The position numbers and the translations under genes are program-made. DNA of 64,000 bases from CBDBND01 sp965262665 (GTDB lineage: Bacteria > Pseudomonadota > Alphaproteobacteria > Rhodospirillales > Rhodospirillaceae), in NCBI GenBank assembly GCA_965262665.1, contig CBDHFR010000001.1, positions 1 through 64,000 of the forward strand. Reading direction: 5' to 3'. The notes beneath the pieces were generated by a model. That model did not search any database. It was not told where the DNA came from and saw only the letters and a program-made list of their open reading frames with translations. Position 1 is the stretch's first letter; every line of letters begins with the position of its first letter. Below, one piece after another: positions 61,474-64,000 of the stretch.

Positions 61474-62323
61474 TCAATAGTCAACTCGCTCCAACGCTTT
61501 TCTCCAGTTATCCTCTAACCCGTCGACTGGTAGCAATCCGCACTGAAAATGACTTTCGCTTGGAAAGCAAAGGAGATTTGACTCAGGCCTGTACTGCGCC
61601 AATAGATTTTCCGATTCACCGAAATAATTTTCATCTGAGTAATAGTTAGCAATGTGCCAAAAGCAACTATAGTTTTGATCATCAAGCGTGACGAGAAGCT
61701 CGTGTGAACGATCAACATCGTTGTTTTCTACGAAAAAGATGGGGCGATATTTATCAATCGTTTTGCCGCACCCATTAGCGCTTGCTTTCCATGCCTTCGA
61801 TATCGGTTTTAATAAGATCACAGCCATCCAATTTGAGATCATCAATCATTATCATGGTTACTGCGTCGCTTTTTGGAACATCTCTAAGCAGACTTATAGC
61901 TCCAAAATTAATGTCCGCGTCCTGCCTTGGCATCGGAACACCAAGACTTCCGGCTTTGTCTGAAACGACAGCATGGTGGGGCGCGACGCGCTGCAAACCA
62001 TTAAGCGCGAGGTTACAGCACAGCAGAACGAAACACCCACGCTGGGCTTCAAAGCTATGCACTTCACCATTGTAGCGCGCTGAAAGTTGAGCAAAAAAAA
62101 CTGTGTGATTACCGATATGTGCGCCGACATCTAAAATAACACGTAGCGGTCTGTGCCCAGCCAACTGGGAGATAGTTTTCAGTTCAGATTCACACCATTC
62201 ACCATAGCGATCAAGCGACAGGCCAATGATGGGATCGTTCTTATGATAGGCCATCAAGCCGTGGCGGCATTTTTTGATTCGGTAAAATGCGTTTTCAAAT
62301 AGAACGGGTTGGGCCTTTTGCAT
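61474..62323 (-). pseudogene. FkbM-family methyltransferase, frameshifted
   Basis: ATG 62323 opens 182 codons with the SAM site (VILDVGAHIGNHTVFFAQLS, VHSFEAQRG) and the late IKTDIEGMES. The expected continuation (KTIDKYRPIFFVENNDVDRS, CFWHIANYYSDENYFGES, NLLCFPSESHF) is in another frame down to 61474. Adding one A to two short A-runs near 61775-61795 restores EGMESKALMGAAKTID, so two single-base losses explain the break. It starts 3 bases after the permease gene, hence a coupled operon gene. Confidence 0.85.
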
Positions 62324-62326
62324 TTT

Positions 62327-63244
62327 CTATCTTAAACGCGGATTGAGGGCGTCGCGCAACCAATCCCCCAACAAATTAACGGACAAGGCCAAGCAAACCA
62401 GAGCGAGCGAGGGAAACAGCGTAATCCACCACTCCCCGGAAAAGAGATAATCATTGCCGATGCGAATCAACGTGCCGAGGGACGGCGTAGTCGGCGGCAT
62501 GCCGACACCGAGGAAACTCAACGTGGCTTCGGCAATGACGGCCAGCGCCAGCCCGAGGGTGGCCAACACCAAGACCGAGGTCATCACGTTGGGCAGCACG
62601 TGGCCGAAGACGATGGCCGGCGGTGACACGCCAATAATCTTGGCCTGAGCCACATAGCCCGACTGCTTTTGCACCAGCGTGGCGGAACGCACCACCCGGG
62701 CATATTGGGGCCAGTCGGCAATCGCAATCGCAAAAATCAGCATGTACAAAGCAATGCTGTCGTGAATCTCGGGCGGCAAGGCGGCGCGGGCAAAACCGTC
62801 CACCATTAAGGCGATCAGCAGCGCCGGAATGGTCAGCTGTACGTCGGCCAACCGCATGAGCACCGTTTCCACCCAACCGCCCACATAGCCGGCGATAAGC
62901 CCGATGGTCACCCCAATGGTTGCAGCAAAAGCCACGGCGGCCAGGCCGACAGTGAGAGAAATGCGGCTGCCATAGAGGATGGCTGAAAATATGTCCCGGC
63001 CCTGGTCGTCGGTGCCGAGGAAGAAACCGGCCTCACCGCCGTCGCTCCAAACGGGGGGCAGGAACGCGTTTATTAGTTGTAGGTTGACGGGATCAAAAGG
63101 ATCTTGCGGGGCCAGCCACGGGGCCAACGCGGCGCCCAACAAAAACAGAAGCGTGACACAACTGGCCACCATGGCAGTGGGGTTGTCGCGGTAGGACAGC
63201 CAGAGCGCAGCCCGCGGTGGAAGAGTGCTGGCTGTGTCCGTCAT
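62327..63244 (-). CDS. Peptide/nickel-type ABC transporter permease (DppC-like)
   Basis: This 305-residue inner-membrane permease has an N-terminal membrane helix (ASCVTLLFLLGAALAPWLAP), FFLGTDDQGRDIFSAILYGS typical of DppC/OppC, five further helices, and the ATPase-coupling loop GVSPPAIVFGHVLPNVMTSV. The start ATG 63244 overlaps the preceding permease stop as ATGA. ATPase and binding-protein genes are not seen here; DppD/F-like genes do not follow as they usually do. Confidence 0.92.
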   Translation of the reverse strand: MTDTASTLPPRAALWLSYRDNPTAMVASCVTLLFLLGAALAPWLAPQDPFDPVNLQLINAFLPPVWSDGGEAGFFLGTDDQGRDIFSAILYGSRISLTVGLAAVAFAATIGVTIGLIAGYVGGWVETVLMRLADVQLTIPALLIALMVDGFARAALPPEIHDSIALYMLIFAIAIADWPQYARVVRSATLVQKQSGYVAQAKIIGVSPPAIVFGHVLPNVMTSVLVLATLGLALAVIAEATLSFLGVGMPPTTPSLGTLIRIGNDYLFSGEWWITLFPSLALVCLALSVNLLGDWLRDALNPRLR

Positions 63245-64000
63245 GTCTGGTCATATCCCTGCGCTCGCAGCCGCGGATCTACGAAGGCATAGAGCACATC
63301 AACAGCCAGATTGATGATGACAAAAACCAGGGCCACCATGACGAGGTAAGCAGCCATGATGGGAATATCGGCAAAGGCCACCGCTTGGATGAACAGCAAT
63401 CCAAGTCCGGGCCATTGAAAAACCGTTTCGGTGACTATGGAAAAGGCGATCAGCTCGCCCAGCTTCAAACCGATGATGGTGATGACCGGTAAAAGTGTGT
63501 TTTTAAGGGCGTAAACATAATGAATACGGGCCTGAGGCACCCCCATGGCTCGGGCGGTGCGGATGTAGTCCGTGCCCAACACTTCAATCATCTCGGCGCG
63601 AACCAGGCGCTGGATGAAGGTCATCTGAAACAATCCGAGCGTGACGGCAGGTAGGATGATGGCTTTCCATCCGCTGACCGTTAGCAATCCGGTTGTCCAG
63701 CCGCCGAGAGACATTGTTTCCCCTCGTCCAAACGAAGGCAACCACCCCAGGCTCACGGAGAACAGGTAAATCAGGGCGATGCCAATCACAAAGGTCGGTA
63801 ACGACACGCCCACCAGGGATAAGGTGAGGATGGTCCGGCTCATGAGGCCGTCTCTATGGATGGCCGTGTAGACACCGAGGGGAATGCCAAGCAGCAGCGC
63901 GAACAAAGCCGATGCCAAGACCAGCTCAACAGTAGCGGGCAAACGTTCCGCGACCAGATCGGAAACCGGGCGCTGCATGCGATAGGAGATGCCGAAGTTG
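63241..64000 (-). CDS. Peptide/nickel-type ABC transporter permease (DppB-like), 5' end outside the window
   Basis: The frame is open to base 64000 (NFGISYRMQRPVSDLVAERL), so the N-terminal part lies beyond the window. It has VELVLASALFALLLGIPLGV, a large periplasmic loop, the coupling loop ARAMGVPQARIHYVYALKNT, and C-terminal helices ending YAFVDPRLRAQG, typical of DppB/OppB. It is coupled to the DppC-like gene. Confidence 0.93.
   Translation of the reverse strand, partial: NFGISYRMQRPVSDLVAERLPATVELVLASALFALLLGIPLGVYTAIHRDGLMSRTILTLSLVGVSLPTFVIGIALIYLFSVSLGWLPSFGRGETMSLGGWTTGLLTVSGWKAIILPAVTLGLFQMTFIQRLVRAEMIEVLGTDYIRTARAMGVPQARIHYVYALKNTLLPVITIIGLKLGELIAFSIVTETVFQWPGLGLLFIQAVAFADIPIMAAYLVMVALVFVIINLAVDVLYAFVDPRLRAQGYDQT

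Overview
The window looks like chromosomal DNA of an alphaproteobacterium, probably a marine or Rhodospirillales-like lineage. The evidence is the gene orders trpB-trpA-accD-folC and ffh-rpsP-rimM-trmD-rplS-leuC-leuD-leuB, the GC-rich codon usage, twin-arginine-type signals, a TonB receptor and several Fe(II)/2-oxoglutarate dioxygenases. The species cannot be named from the sequence alone.

Layout. 1-4310: tightly overlapping housekeeping operon (trpB partial, trpA, accD, folC). 4294-7297: an integrase-type IS relic, then an AT-rich restriction-modification cassette made of a BglII/BstYI-type nuclease, an MT-A70 adenine methyltransferase and a ribbon-helix-helix regulator with a phased operator-like site. 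7350-21371: a decaying catabolic or transport island. It holds a glutathione transferase cut by an IS6 element, a cupin protein, an MFS transporter, a SnoaL-like protein, a frameshifted DUF3237 gene, a FAD oxidoreductase, an alpha/beta hydrolase, a TonB receptor pseudogene and a methyltransferase with a Tat-like signal. 21400-34100: an insertion-sequence graveyard (IS630 of several kinds, IS5, IS3, IS21, IS1182, IS1380, IS481-like) around a broken solo cas1 and a broken SieB-like gene. 34393-50739: mostly intact housekeeping genes (ftsH, ffh, rpsP, rimM, trmD, rplS, leuCDB, asd, rlmN, argG, an enoyl-CoA hydratase-like gene) with a few IS scars. 50757-64000: an FkbM methyltransferase gene interrupted by two IS630-type elements, a second methyltransferase, a PhyH dioxygenase, folD and two small conserved genes, a secreted beta-propeller, tRNA-Ala with a duplicated 3' end, an MFS transporter, a TauD dioxygenase, a second FkbM gene and two peptide/nickel-type ABC permeases.

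The genome appears to be in an IS-expansion phase. At least nine kinds of mobile element are present, mostly broken, and many accessory genes carry stops or single-base shifts while the core genes are open. A family of short palindromic elements of about 75-82 bp, with termini close to TGTCC-TTCC-GAAAACCT-ATCC, occurs in six complete copies and four solo ends and is the least explained repeat in the window. The best-supported unusual items are this repeat family, the restriction-modification cassette with its 10-bp-phased half-sites, the broken solo cas1, the precisely reconstructable FkbM gene, and a 10-bp array that differs in copy number between two copies of one IS.
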